Source of the DNA: an uncultured Armatimonadota bacterium
Lineage (GTDB): Bacteria; Armatimonadota; Fimbriimonadia; Fimbriimonadales; Fimbriimonadaceae
Assembly: GCA_903927025.1 (NCBI GenBank)
Contig: CAIYLG010000052.1
Location: 1-64,000 of the forward strand
Direction of reading: 5' to 3'
Length of the DNA stretch: 64,000 nucleotides
Made by a program: the position numbers and the translations under genes. Below are positions 43,587 to 51,380 of this stretch, in pieces. The notes under the pieces were generated by a model that saw only the letters and a program-made list of their open reading frames with translations, made no database searches and had not been told where the DNA came from. How positions within the stretch are numbered: position 1 is the first letter of the stretch; the number at the start of each line of letters is the position of its first letter.

Positions 43587-43799
43587 ATGGTCACTTGCGT
43601 TTGTGGAAAGCCTATCGAGAAGCTGCCAAGCTGGCTTCAGGGAACGAAGGTCGACTTCGTTTGCAACAACTGTCCGAACCGACAGACAAAGAACATCGCC
43701 CTCATCAGCATGGAATTGGATGCCAAGCCATCGACAAAGGTTGATGATGATGACGATATGGAATTGGAAGAGATGCCCGAAGAGGATCTCGACGCCTAA
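43587..43799 (+). CDS. Small zinc-ribbon-like protein with acidic tail
   Basis: 70 residues. Cys pattern CVCGKPI and FVCNNCPN gives two CxC/CxxC knuckles, a likely four-Cys metal site, then a highly acidic tail (DDDDDMELEEMPEEDLDA). AAAGGAG lies 6 bases before the ATG. Function unknown; acidic zinc ribbons often bind RNA polymerase or ribosomal partners, which is only a guess here. Coupled to the preceding membrane protein gene; its stop interlocks with that of ispE (CTAA). Confidence 0.7.
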   Translation: MVTCVCGKPIEKLPSWLQGTKVDFVCNNCPNRQTKNIALISMELDAKPSTKVDDDDDMELEEMPEEDLDA

Positions 43800-44617
43800 T
43801 CGGCTCGTAGACTTTCACTTCGGCTAAGCGTTCTCGTCAGCCAAATTTTAGGCGCTCCCAAATCGTGGAGCGCCTTTTTTGCGCCTTCCGCTAGCTTGCG
43901 GTCACCAAAGAGGCCAAACACCGCCGATCCCGAACCGCAAAGGGTCGCATTTTCTGCTCCATTGCTCTTGAGCGATTCGATCAGCTCGATGCTTTCAAAG
44001 GGAGCGGTCTTCTCAAAGTCGTTGTAGACCTCATCCTCTGTTGGGAAGTCCCGCCACGGGTAAGGATCCTCGTCTAGCTTTTGGTACATAAGCGGAGTGC
44101 TGCATCCAATGACTGGGCGCGCTAGCACAATCCACTGAGATGCAGCATCGGGAAGCGCTGTTACCTTTTCCCCATACCCTTCGCCCCTAGCGCGTCCGCC
44201 AATGAGGAAAAAGGGGACATCCATGCCGATAGCCTCTGCGATTCCCCTAAGTTCCCCTTCTGGAATCGTAGTCTTGGCCAGGCGCTGGGCGGCGCGAATG
44301 ATCGCCGCCGCGTTGGAGCTTCCTCCTCCGAGTCCGCTCTCTGGGGGTATGTGCTTTTGCACGGATACGGTGAGCCTAGGAATGCTGACCACTTCGCTAA
44401 GGAGTCGGAGGGTGCGCGAGATGGTGTTCATCTCGGGGATGGATGGATCATCAAACAGAACCTGGTGCCGGTTCGTGGTGGAGGGTGCCAGCGTGATGAC
44501 GTCGCATAGGTCGACGGCTTGAAAGATGGTCCGCAGCGGATGGTAATTCCGCGAGTCCTTTGGCCCCACCGCCAGGAACAGGTTCACCTTGGCCGGGCAG
44601 CGCAGCGTCATCAGCAT
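43796..44617 (-). CDS. ispE: 4-diphosphocytidyl-2-C-methyl-D-erythritol kinase
   Basis: Phosphorylates CDP-methylerythritol in the MEP isoprenoid pathway. 273 residues, GHMP kinase fold: RCPAKVNLFLAVGPKDSRNYHPLRTIFQAVDL at the start, ATP loop ESGLGGGSSNAAAIIRAA, GMDVPFFLIGGRARGEGYGE and NATLCGSGSAVFGLF near the end. ATG 44611 is an alternative start two codons in. Its 3' coding region contains, on the opposite strand, an intrinsic terminator for the convergent small genes. Divergent from ssrA. Confidence 0.95.
   Translation of the reverse strand: MLMTLRCPAKVNLFLAVGPKDSRNYHPLRTIFQAVDLCDVITLAPSTTNRHQVLFDDPSIPEMNTISRTLRLLSEVVSIPRLTVSVQKHIPPESGLGGGSSNAAAIIRAAQRLAKTTIPEGELRGIAEAIGMDVPFFLIGGRARGEGYGEKVTALPDAASQWIVLARPVIGCSTPLMYQKLDEDPYPWRDFPTEDEVYNDFEKTAPFESIELIESLKSNGAENATLCGSGSAVFGLFGDRKLAEGAKKALHDLGAPKIWLTRTLSRSESLRAD
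43851..43880 (+). terminator. Plus-strand terminator inside the ispE coding region
   Basis: GGCGCTCC (43851-43858) and GGAGCGCC (43867-43874) form an 8-bp GC-rich stem followed by six T residues. It is oriented to stop plus-strand transcription from the two small genes ending at 43799, yet lies within the minus-strand ispE gene. Confidence 0.75.
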
Positions 44618-44665
44618 GTGTTCCTATTGTGAACCAGTGGAACAAAAGGGGGTGCGCCGGTGTTC

Positions 44666-44671
44666 TATACT
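44666..44671 (+). promoter_or_regulatory. Probable -10 element of ssrA
   Basis: TATACT ends 12 bp before the tmRNA 5' end at 44684, the right distance for a sigma-70 start nearby. No clear -35 box could be picked. Confidence 0.4.
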
Positions 44672-44683
44672 AATAGAACGATT

Positions 44684-45037
44684 GGGGGCGAACGGGCTCG
44701 ACAGGGCTGGTTCGACTTTCGGTTGCGAGCCGAGGCGCCGTTGGCCTCGTAAAAAGCGGCAAAAACAGTAGATGCGAATAACAACTACGCCTACGCAGCT
44801 TAATTAACTGTGTGGTCCTCCACTTCCGAGCCGGTAGGAAGTGTCCAGGGCCTAATAAAATCCGGATCGTTGGGCAAGCTTCTGTTCGTAGCAAGCTCGA
44901 CTAGATAAATCGAACTGGATGACCGCCCAGGTGACCTCGACAGAGGGTGGCGTCGAGATAAAGTACAGAGGAGACGCTCGTGGTAATTGAAGGGCCGACA
45001 GTTTTGGAAGGGAGTTCAACTCTCCCCGCCTCCACCA
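44684..45037 (+). ncRNA. ssrA: tmRNA (ribosome rescue RNA)
   Basis: 354 nt. The 5' end GGGGGCGAACGGGCTCGACA and the 3' end CGCCTCCACCA are the conserved tRNA-like half-molecules; the acceptor stem pairs GGGGGCG (44684-44690) with CGCCTCC, and CCA is encoded. GGTTCGAC and AGTTCAACTCT (T-arm) are as expected. The tag frame reads from GCA 44759 to TAA 44801-44803 and encodes AKTVDANNNYAYAA, ending in the degradation signal YAYAA. It rescues stalled ribosomes with SmpB. Its last 24 bp plus one base recur at 46817-46840. Confidence 0.96.
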
Positions 45038-45038
45038 A
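45015..45038. repeat. Left 24-bp direct repeat (ssrA 3' end, attL-like)
   Basis: Covers the T-arm 3' half and acceptor end of ssrA through CCA plus one A. The identical 24 bases occur at 46817-46840 in the same orientation, while bases on either side differ. This is the standard footprint of tyrosine-integrase islands that insert into tmRNA genes. Confidence 0.85.
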
Positions 45039-45050
45039 AACTTTGAACCT

Positions 45051-45077
45051 AAAGCCAGCTAAAAGCTGGCTTTTTTC
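45051..45077 (+). terminator. ssrA terminator
   Basis: AAAGCCAGCT and AGCTGGCTTT form a 10-bp stem over AAA or TAAA, running into TTTTTTCTTTTG. It lies 13 bp after the mature tmRNA end. Confidence 0.85.
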
Positions 45078-45203
45078 TTTTGTTCGCCACTGATTCCGAT
45101 ATCCTTGCTATTTTGGAATTGTTCCTAGCCTGTTAGTAGCGAGGCTACCGATGCAAGGCGACATATACTAGAGATGGCACCTTTGCTTTAGTGCGCCTTC
45201 CTT

Positions 45204-46421
45204 TCAGTAAATCGTCTCTTCTTCTGATTCGAGGCCATTGACATGGTCGGCGGACAATTCTGAATCATCGAACATTCGGAAATAGGATTGGTGGAGGTAG
45301 ACCCGATTTCTTGACCTGCCCGTCATCTCTCTGAGGATATCGGCGTCAACCATTTGTGAAATAAGTCTATTCGCGGCATGAAAGCCCTTGCCGACGAGGT
45401 GCTGGGCTTGGGCGACATTGATATACGGATGTTGGAATAGCCCGTCGTGAAGAACCAGTCCGTCAGCGGTCATCCTTCCAAAGCTTGCTTGGATTCGCAC
45501 TCGTTGCTCTTCCCGCAGATTGACTATCCGCCTCGCGACCTCGGTTGCTTCATTGGCAACCACCGTGACTCCCCGCAGAAAAAACTTCAACCATCCCTCC
45601 CAGTCACCTTTGTCACGAACGGCTTGAAGGCGGTCATAGTATTCGAGCCGGTTGAGCTTGAAGTAGTGAGAGAGGTACAGCAACGGACGTTTAAGGACCG
45701 CGCGCTCGCATAGCATGAAAGTGATGAGCAACCTTCCAATTCTTCCATTCCCATCAAGGAAAGGGTGAATCGTTTCCAATTGAGCATGTGCCAGTCCAAC
45801 CTTGACCAAAATTGGCATCGGTCGTTCACTGTGCAGAAATTGCTCCCAGTCCCCGAGCGCCTGCTTCATATCGTCTGGTGCGGGTGGCACAAAGCGGGCC
45901 GTAGTAAGCGTGCAGCCCTGTGGCCCGATCCAGTTTTGGCTACGCCTGAATTCTCCAGGATTACGTTCTTGCCCCCGTGTGCCCTCCATAAGCCTCGCAT
46001 GAATCTCGCAGAGCATTCTGAGTGAGATGGGCAAATTTTGAAGTCTCTCCAATCCGTAGTTCATCGCGCCGACGTAATTGATAACCTCGGCAACATCGGT
46101 CGGCGTCTGAGGCTCAAATACCCTTGCCTCAAGTTCGAGCACATCGGCGAGGGACGCTTGAGTGCCTTCGATTTGAGAACTCAGCACCGCCTCCTTGCGG
46201 ACGTACATCATGACGAACAACTCGGGATTTGGTAAGGCTTCGGTAGAGCCATCGAGCCGCCCCAGCGCCCTATCTGCGCGAGAGAGCAAGTCCAACAGGT
46301 CGTCGTCATACTGTACGGGAGGGTTGGGTGGCAACGCGGCTGGCACGAAGGCTCGATAGCCCGTCGCCTGTTTGATGTAAACCCCCGATCTGGCCGATGT
46401 CTGTTGCACCCTGTCGATCAT
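45204..46421 (-). CDS. Fic-domain AMP-transferase with self-inhibitory helix
   Basis: 405 residues. N-terminal Fic_N domain with the inhibitory motif (S/T)xxxE(G/N) present as SSQIEG (81-86), the class II arrangement in which the helix blocks the active site in cis. Fic core motif HPFLDGNGRIGR at 219-230 has every catalytic residue (H219, D223, G224, N225, G226, R227, R230). The last about 100 residues (VRIQASFGRM, NVAQAQHLVGKGFHAANRLISQMVDADILRE) look like a winged-helix DNA-binding module. Fic enzymes transfer AMP to Tyr, Ser or Thr of target proteins. It is the only intact gene between the ssrA repeats; no antitoxin gene accompanies it, consistent with self-inhibition. Confidence 0.93.
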   Translation of the reverse strand: MIDRVQQTSARSGVYIKQATGYRAFVPAALPPNPPVQYDDDLLDLLSRADRALGRLDGSTEALPNPELFVMMYVRKEAVLSSQIEGTQASLADVLELEARVFEPQTPTDVAEVINYVGAMNYGLERLQNLPISLRMLCEIHARLMEGTRGQERNPGEFRRSQNWIGPQGCTLTTARFVPPAPDDMKQALGDWEQFLHSERPMPILVKVGLAHAQLETIHPFLDGNGRIGRLLITFMLCERAVLKRPLLYLSHYFKLNRLEYYDRLQAVRDKGDWEGWLKFFLRGVTVVANEATEVARRIVNLREEQRVRIQASFGRMTADGLVLHDGLFQHPYINVAQAQHLVGKGFHAANRLISQMVDADILREMTGRSRNRVYLHQSYFRMFDDSELSADHVNGLESEEETIY

Positions 46422-46816
46422 TATGACGACTGGAATGCGTCGTTATTGTCACTTCTCTCGTGTTTCGGCAATAAGAGCAGGCAATTGAGCGGTTTATGAT
46501 TCGTAGTCGATCATTGTCACGTGGTCTGGGTTCCCAATGTTTTTGTGCTTGCCTGTGCTGAAAGGCGTAGAAACGTGCCGCAGATAGTGCCGCAATCGGT
46601 TGACGTTCTTGGCTTGTTCAGCATTTGTTCTGGAGTCCTCACAACAATGGTTAAGAGACAAGGCAGTTGGCACGATTTGAGGCTCTGCCCAACAAAATCT
46701 TGTCACACTTGTTGACCTAAAATGCCACACTTCTTGGTTGCAATTTACGGTGGTCAGACACTCTTCGTGAGACGCTTTTGAACTTAAATGGACCTTCTCG
46801 TGAAATTATAGGTGTC
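46422..46816. other. A/T-richer non-genic part of the ssrA island
   Basis: About 400 bp upstream of the Fic gene that should include its promoter. No intact gene is seen. A 61-codon stop-to-stop frame on the minus strand (46702-46517) contains DCGTICGTFL near its end; this vaguely resembles C-terminal tails I associate with some integrases, but the match is too short to rely on. Confidence 0.4.
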
Positions 46817-46840
46817 TTCAACTCTCCCCGCCTCCACCAA
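46817..46840. repeat. Right 24-bp direct repeat (displaced ssrA 3' end, attR-like)
   Basis: Exact copy of 45015-45038, with different flanks (GTGTC before, CTCATG after). It is not followed by a terminator or a second tRNA-like half, so it is an isolated copy of the ssrA 3' end. Confidence 0.85.
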
Positions 46841-46882
46841 CTCATGTGAAACTAGGCTTCGGCTGGCAAGACAAGCATTGGG

Positions 46883-48340
46883 CTAATTCTTCGTTTTAAA
46901 AGTTTCCGACCCGTGGCCGATGTTGCCGACGATATCGGTTGCGGTCATGGCCACCGTGTACTGTGTGTTCACCAGTTGGGCAACGCTCGGAAGACTGTTG
47001 AGGGTCCACTTGCCGCTGGTAACCGTCCCAGCCAAACTTGGGGGCGTTTGTCCCGAGGCGACTTTGACCCAAGCTGTTCCGTTCCAGTAATTGGAGTCCG
47101 TTGCACGCTTCAGAGTGCCGGTCACCGTGCTGATCGCATTGTTTGCCCCAACGGCAGCAACCTTGCCGGCGATCGTGATCGCACCTTTGACCGTAGCTCC
47201 CAAGGTTGGCGTCGTGATCGAGAGAGTCGGAGCCGTTGTTGCGGTGACGATCTTCTGGGTTTGAGTCACTTTCTGACTTCCCAAAGTGAGCGTCAACGTT
47301 GCCGTATAGATTCCCGGGGAAGAATAGGTGTGGATGGGGCTTCGATGCGTCGAATCTGTTGTCCCGTCTCCAAAGCTCCAGATCCAATTGTCTCCGGCAA
47401 GGCTGTAGTTGAAGAAAGTGACGCCCAAGCCCGGTTTTCCACTGGTTGGACTGGCATAGAAATAGGCAGCCGAACTCGAAGCGCCGTTGTAGTACCACAG
47501 TCGATTTGTTGGGTTGTACCCAAGCGTGTACTGGCCAAGATGAACAGTTCCGTTCGTGACCAGGACGGGGCTCGTGTTGGCGTGGACGGCAACTGTGAAA
47601 TTACAGGAGATCCATTTGTTCGCGGCGTAGTCGAAAATGGCCGCGTTGATTAGGTTAGAGTCTGGAACGCCAGCGGTGTAGTGGGTGGATACCCATGCCA
47701 CCACACCGTCCTGGACCGTCAACTGGGAGACCGCCCAATAGTTTCCGGTGCCTTTGCTGTTGCCCGCATACCAAGAGTAGTCCACCGCGTAAGTCCCTGT
47801 CGCGGCATTGTAGGCAGCGTAATAGACGTTACAGTTCTCCGTGTATAGGTTAGGAATCCAGGGAGTAAACGTGGCCAGCCACGAGGTAACGCCACCGGAT
47901 GAACTGATCGTCTGAATCTTTGGCGCGATGCCAAGCGGCTCGTCGGCGGAATCTTGCCACAAGTAATTCTGCCAAGCGGTCTTTGCCGGGTCGAATGTCG
48001 ACAAGAAGACCCCCGCTTGGAACGAGTTATATTGATACTCGTAGTTCATCTTGCCGAAAATGGAGCCGTTCATTTGGGAAATGCTGGCTGGGGTCCAGAA
48101 CTTGCTGGTGGTCAGGATGTAAATCGGTGCGTAGTAGTCCAGCGCCAGATACTCCGTGACGGACGTCAACGGATCCAGAACCGTGTCGTAGATTTGATAG
48201 ATTTTGTTGCCGCCAGATTGGGACAGCTTAATCTGAGCAGTTGGGTTGGTGAGTGCGGGCCATTGGGCACTGGCAAGCTGCGTCGCCACCAGCAACACTG
48301 CGGAGACGACAATGCGAGGATCAAATTTCAACCAGTTCAT
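46883..48340 (-). CDS. Secreted PKD-domain protein
   Basis: 485 residues from ATG 48340, which gives a good signal peptide ending ATQLASAQ; longer starts at 48379 and 48391 are possible. An N-terminal beta-rich region of about 270 residues is full of Trp and Tyr (YLWQDSADEPLG, YAVDYSWYAGNSKGTGNYW) and has no name I can give. A PKD domain follows (WIWSFGDGTTDSTHRSPIHTYSSPGIYTATL), then an Ig-like segment (TLSITTPTLGATVKGAITIAG) with YWNGTAW. PKD modules support extracellular binding. It begins just beyond the right ssrA repeat and is the first host gene after the island. Confidence 0.82.
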   Translation of the reverse strand: MNWLKFDPRIVVSAVLLVATQLASAQWPALTNPTAQIKLSQSGGNKIYQIYDTVLDPLTSVTEYLALDYYAPIYILTTSKFWTPASISQMNGSIFGKMNYEYQYNSFQAGVFLSTFDPAKTAWQNYLWQDSADEPLGIAPKIQTISSSGGVTSWLATFTPWIPNLYTENCNVYYAAYNAATGTYAVDYSWYAGNSKGTGNYWAVSQLTVQDGVVAWVSTHYTAGVPDSNLINAAIFDYAANKWISCNFTVAVHANTSPVLVTNGTVHLGQYTLGYNPTNRLWYYNGASSSAAYFYASPTSGKPGLGVTFFNYSLAGDNWIWSFGDGTTDSTHRSPIHTYSSPGIYTATLTLTLGSQKVTQTQKIVTATTAPTLSITTPTLGATVKGAITIAGKVAAVGANNAISTVTGTLKRATDSNYWNGTAWVKVASGQTPPSLAGTVTSGKWTLNSLPSVAQLVNTQYTVAMTATDIVGNIGHGSETFKTKN

Positions 48341-48620
48341 AAGGACGAACACTCCGACAAATCCAGCCTGGGTATTCATAACCTCAGGCATTCACTCAGC
48401 TTTCGCGAATGGAGACCTAAGTGTAACTCAGACTTCCCGAGCCTTCCCTTCGTAGGACTGGTGCCAGCACATCCACAGTTCTCATTTGTGCCGATGAAAC
48501 CTCAACTCTTGAGTTAAAGCAGAGTCTTGATCAAACGCTAGGCGATGCAAACCGATTTAGCGGCATGAACTTGGCTAAGTCACATGGATCTGGCTGGGTT
48601 GAGCCACGGATAATAGATTG

Positions 48621-49274
48621 GTGAGACACGTCAACGCGGTGGGCGGGTTCCTCGGTGAATTCTTGTTGCTCACATCACTTCTGTGCATCGCCTGGGCTAC
48701 CGCATGGATCGCGTCCGGAATCCATATAGAGCTTGAGGTGACCCTCACACTTTCAGCATTTACGTCACTTCTCTTTTGTGCTGTTCGAAGCACCGTAATT
48801 AGGCGGAAGCCAAAAACGTCGAGGGCCCTCATTCGTTTCTCACTGATCAGCGCAGTGTCTGTATTCGTTGGGGTTTGGTGCCTGCACAGCTTCAAAGATC
48901 CACCCATGCGTTTTGCATTTCTTGGAAGTCACCCCTTCACACTGTCTCTGGAACCCGGAATTTATGGACTTGATGAGGTGGCTTACAGTTTCCGGGGAAA
49001 TCCCGAGAAAACCATTTCCGATGCAGCGAAAGAGCTCGGTTCGCTTGGGTTTAAAGTGGACCGCAAAAAGGATTCCCTGTTCGCAACTCTCGAAAGATCG
49101 CATCACGTGCCATTTGATGGTGTCTCGGTCCAGGTCAGCTCTGGCCGAGTGGTTGGCAAGCACTTTGTCGTAGATGGAGACATCGTTGACATTGAGAAGC
49201 GAGATGATTGGGTGACAGTGGACGTCACCCAACCTGATACTCGTCCAACGTGGGTCCGAGTTCTGGCACCGTAG
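48621..49274 (+). CDS. Unknown membrane protein
   Basis: 217 residues from GTG 48621 (a TTG directly precedes it). Three hydrophobic segments (about 8-33, 42-57 and 72-90) and then a soluble domain of about 120 residues (LEPGIYGLDEVAYSFRGNPEK, AAKELGSLGFKVDRKKDSLFATLERS, VQVSSGRVVGKHFVVDGDIVDIE). No family recognised. It stands alone on the plus strand between minus-strand genes. Confidence 0.65.
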   Translation: MRHVNAVGGFLGEFLLLTSLLCIAWATAWIASGIHIELEVTLTLSAFTSLLFCAVRSTVIRRKPKTSRALIRFSLISAVSVFVGVWCLHSFKDPPMRFAFLGSHPFTLSLEPGIYGLDEVAYSFRGNPEKTISDAAKELGSLGFKVDRKKDSLFATLERSHHVPFDGVSVQVSSGRVVGKHFVVDGDIVDIEKRDDWVTVDVTQPDTRPTWVRVLAP

Positions 49275-49352
49275 CTCGGCTCGGTGCCAGACAGACTTCG
49301 ATCTTTATAAAGTCCCTATCGGCTGTCGGAGAAGCTGTTGGTGGTCAGCGAC

Positions 49353-49772
49353 CTAGTGGCTGGCGTGTTGTGCCCTCATCTGCTCCATCATCTGTTCGAA
49401 CTTTTCCTTTTGGGTCGGGTCGAGAATCTCACTCAGACTGGCGGCAGCAACATTCATTTCCTTTGCCATAGCCTCCTGCTTCTTGGCGGGATCCATTGAC
49501 TTGGTTCCCTGAATCGAGGCCACTTTGTGTTGCATTGCATCAAAGATCTTGCCCAATTGCGCCTTCTGAGACGCGTTCAGTTTGAGCTGTTCCGTGAGCT
49601 GCACCACCATGCCATTCGTTGCGGATATGGTCGGGCGATGGCGATTGGATGGGCGGCTGGCGGAGTGCCGGACGGCGATGGGGGCTGCCGTTTGACTCTT
49701 CACCCATGCGAAGGAGCCGCCAATGGCGCAGAGGGAGGCGATGACGAGTAGGGTTGCTCTAGTTTTCTTCAT
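49353..49772 (-). CDS. Spy/LTXXQ-like periplasmic helical protein
   Basis: 139 residues from ATG 49772, just 10 bp after the pseudopilin stop. Signal-type N terminus MKKTRATLLVIASLCAIGGSFAWV; then LTEQLKLNASQKAQLGKIFDAM and LSEILDPTQKEKFEQMMEQM, two copies of the L-T/P-x-x-Q helix pattern of Spy/CpxP proteins. These act as ATP-independent chaperones or metal/stress sensors in the periplasm. A two-component system starts about 0.9 kb away on the opposite strand, which suggests (not proven) envelope-stress linkage. Confidence 0.75.
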   Translation of the reverse strand: MKKTRATLLVIASLCAIGGSFAWVKSQTAAPIAVRHSASRPSNRHRPTISATNGMVVQLTEQLKLNASQKAQLGKIFDAMQHKVASIQGTKSMDPAKKQEAMAKEMNVAAASLSEILDPTQKEKFEQMMEQMRAQHASH

Positions 49773-49782
49773 AGGATGCTGC

Positions 49783-50595
49783 TTATTCGAGTCCATCGAA
49801 TCGGGTGTTGGAAAGGAACCAGTTCACGATTGCAGCGCAGTCGGCGGAATCCGGAGCGCTGCAGTAGCTGGTGAGGTCCTTGGAGTTGGAAGGGGAAAGG
49901 GTGTTGGAAGCACCAATGGCATGGGTTCGGTCGATGTTGCCGACAACGTAGGTGTCTGCGGCAGTGAACCCGTGGCGCTGATGCAGCGACTTGGCGTGCC
50001 CATCCGCGTAGGCAAAGTTGAATCGCTCCGCGTGGCGAGCGGAACCAGCGCCGTTCCAGTTGTCAAATACGGCGAGCGTGTATGGCGGTTGGGACCAAGT
50101 GTCTCCGGTCACAAAGGTTGAAGTGGGCTGGGTCAAGCTAGAGCTCGATTTGCCCCGCAACATGAATTCATGAAGCCCTCCCAAAGCCACAATGGGTTCC
50201 AGCAGGCCGATTCCATCGTCCCAGGGATTGTAAAGCCCCCAATTGAATCCGTATCCCAAGCATCGGCTCGATGCTCCGCTGCTGCCCAAACAGTCGGAAT
50301 CAAACCGGGTTGGACACTGCAGCACTGATGACGATTTGACATAAGGTGTGAGGTCGCTTCCCATCGGGTCAGCCACCCCGCCGCCTGTGCCAGGAAAGAC
50401 GGACGGATACGTGTCATCGGAATCCTGGAGATAAAAGGTCTGCGCCAGTGAAACCTGGCGTACGTTGCTGAGGCAGGTGGTTGAGTAGGCGGAGACCTTA
50501 GCCTGCACGAATGCTGGGAAGAGGATTGCGGCAAGGATTGAGATGATGGCAATAACCACCAGGAGCTCAATCAGGGTGAATCCGGTTCGTTTCAT
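49783..50595 (-). CDS. Type II/IV pseudopilin with H-x9-DG C terminus
   Basis: 270 residues. Prepilin peptidase site and helix MKRTGFTLIELLVVIAIISILAAILFPAF; methylated Phe would follow the Gly. The rest is a beta-rich head with SNVRQVSLAQTFYLQDSDDTYP and the C-terminal HAERFNFAYADGHAKSL motif. This form is greatly expanded in Planctomycetes and Armatimonadota, where each genome has many copies. The role is in pseudopilus or surface fibres; no secretion gene is adjacent. Probably co-transcribed with the Spy-like gene. Confidence 0.93.
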   Translation of the reverse strand: MKRTGFTLIELLVVIAIISILAAILFPAFVQAKVSAYSTTCLSNVRQVSLAQTFYLQDSDDTYPSVFPGTGGGVADPMGSDLTPYVKSSSVLQCPTRFDSDCLGSSGASSRCLGYGFNWGLYNPWDDGIGLLEPIVALGGLHEFMLRGKSSSSLTQPTSTFVTGDTWSQPPYTLAVFDNWNGAGSARHAERFNFAYADGHAKSLHQRHGFTAADTYVVGNIDRTHAIGASNTLSPSNSKDLTSYCSAPDSADCAAIVNWFLSNTRFDGLE

Positions 50596-50696
50596 ATTTT
50601 TCCTTCAAACCGCGTCAAATTTCTTTGCGGCTAAAAGCATGTTCTCAGAGAGAAATGACAGGAAGATGAACGTGGATAGACTGCAACGAAGAAACC

Positions 50697-51380
50697 ATGC
50701 GACTCCTACTCGTAGAAGACGATGCACAGATTGCAGGAGGGATTCAGCGCGGATTTTATTCGGCAGGGTTCGATGTTGACGTCGCGACCAACGGCGCAGA
50801 TGGCTTGGACTGGGCTCTGAAAACCGCTTACTCGGTGATCGTCCTAGACCTTATGCTCCCGTTGATGAATGGATTGGAAATCTGTGAAAGGCTTCGGTCT
50901 TCCGGGGTTTCCGTTCCGATCCTGATGCTGACCGCCAAGGACACTGTTCTGGATCGAGTGCGCGGCTTAGAGACCGGCGCCGATGACTACTTGGTCAAGC
51001 CGTTCGCTTTTCCAGAGCTGCTCGCCCGGGTCAAGGCGCTGATTCGGCGGGACAAAATTCATCGCGGCAAAGCCATCAAGATCGGCCAAGTGAATCTCGA
51101 CGTTCAACAGCGAAGAGTGTTGGTTGAGGGAGAAGAGGTGAGCCTCAACCCACGCGAATTCGAACTGCTGGAGGCCCTCATGCTTAACGAAGGGAGGGTG
51201 CTGACTCGGGATACCATTCAATTTCGAGTATGGCAGGGGGAAGACAGCTACTCCAACGTTGTCGATGTTCAGATTCGCCGTCTTAGACTCAAGATCGAGC
51301 GACCTAATCTGCCCAAGCTGATTCATACCATTCAGGGAGTGGGCTACTCCCTTCGAAGACCCGATGAGGAAGTTCCTTGA
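50697..51380 (+). CDS. OmpR/PhoB-family response regulator
   Basis: 227 residues. Receiver: MRLLLVEDDAQIAG, phospho-acceptor D51 in VIVLDLMLPLMNG, and Lys in DDYLVKPFAFPELLARV. The C-terminal winged helix (about 125-225) shows LNPREFELLEALMLNEGRVLTRD, VWQGEDSYSNVVDVQIRRLRLKIE and IHTIQGVGYSLR. Its stop overlaps the TTG start of the sensor kinase gene by four bases, so both are made in step. Confidence 0.96.
   Translation: MRLLLVEDDAQIAGGIQRGFYSAGFDVDVATNGADGLDWALKTAYSVIVLDLMLPLMNGLEICERLRSSGVSVPILMLTAKDTVLDRVRGLETGADDYLVKPFAFPELLARVKALIRRDKIHRGKAIKIGQVNLDVQQRRVLVEGEEVSLNPREFELLEALMLNEGRVLTRDTIQFRVWQGEDSYSNVVDVQIRRLRLKIERPNLPKLIHTIQGVGYSLRRPDEEVP

Larger units (their letters stand above)
45015..46840. 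mobile_element. Minimal ssrA-site genomic island carrying a Fic gene
   Basis: A 1.8-kb segment bounded by 24-bp direct repeats of the ssrA 3' end. It holds one intact gene (fic-like, minus strand) and an A/T-richer 400-bp stretch with no intact gene. No integrase gene survives, so it is a remnant, a satellite that uses integrase in trans, or the residue of a larger deleted island. The ssrA terminator at 45051 lies inside the repeat bounds and so would have arrived with the element. The bounds are read directly from sequence; the mobility history is inferred. Confidence 0.7.
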
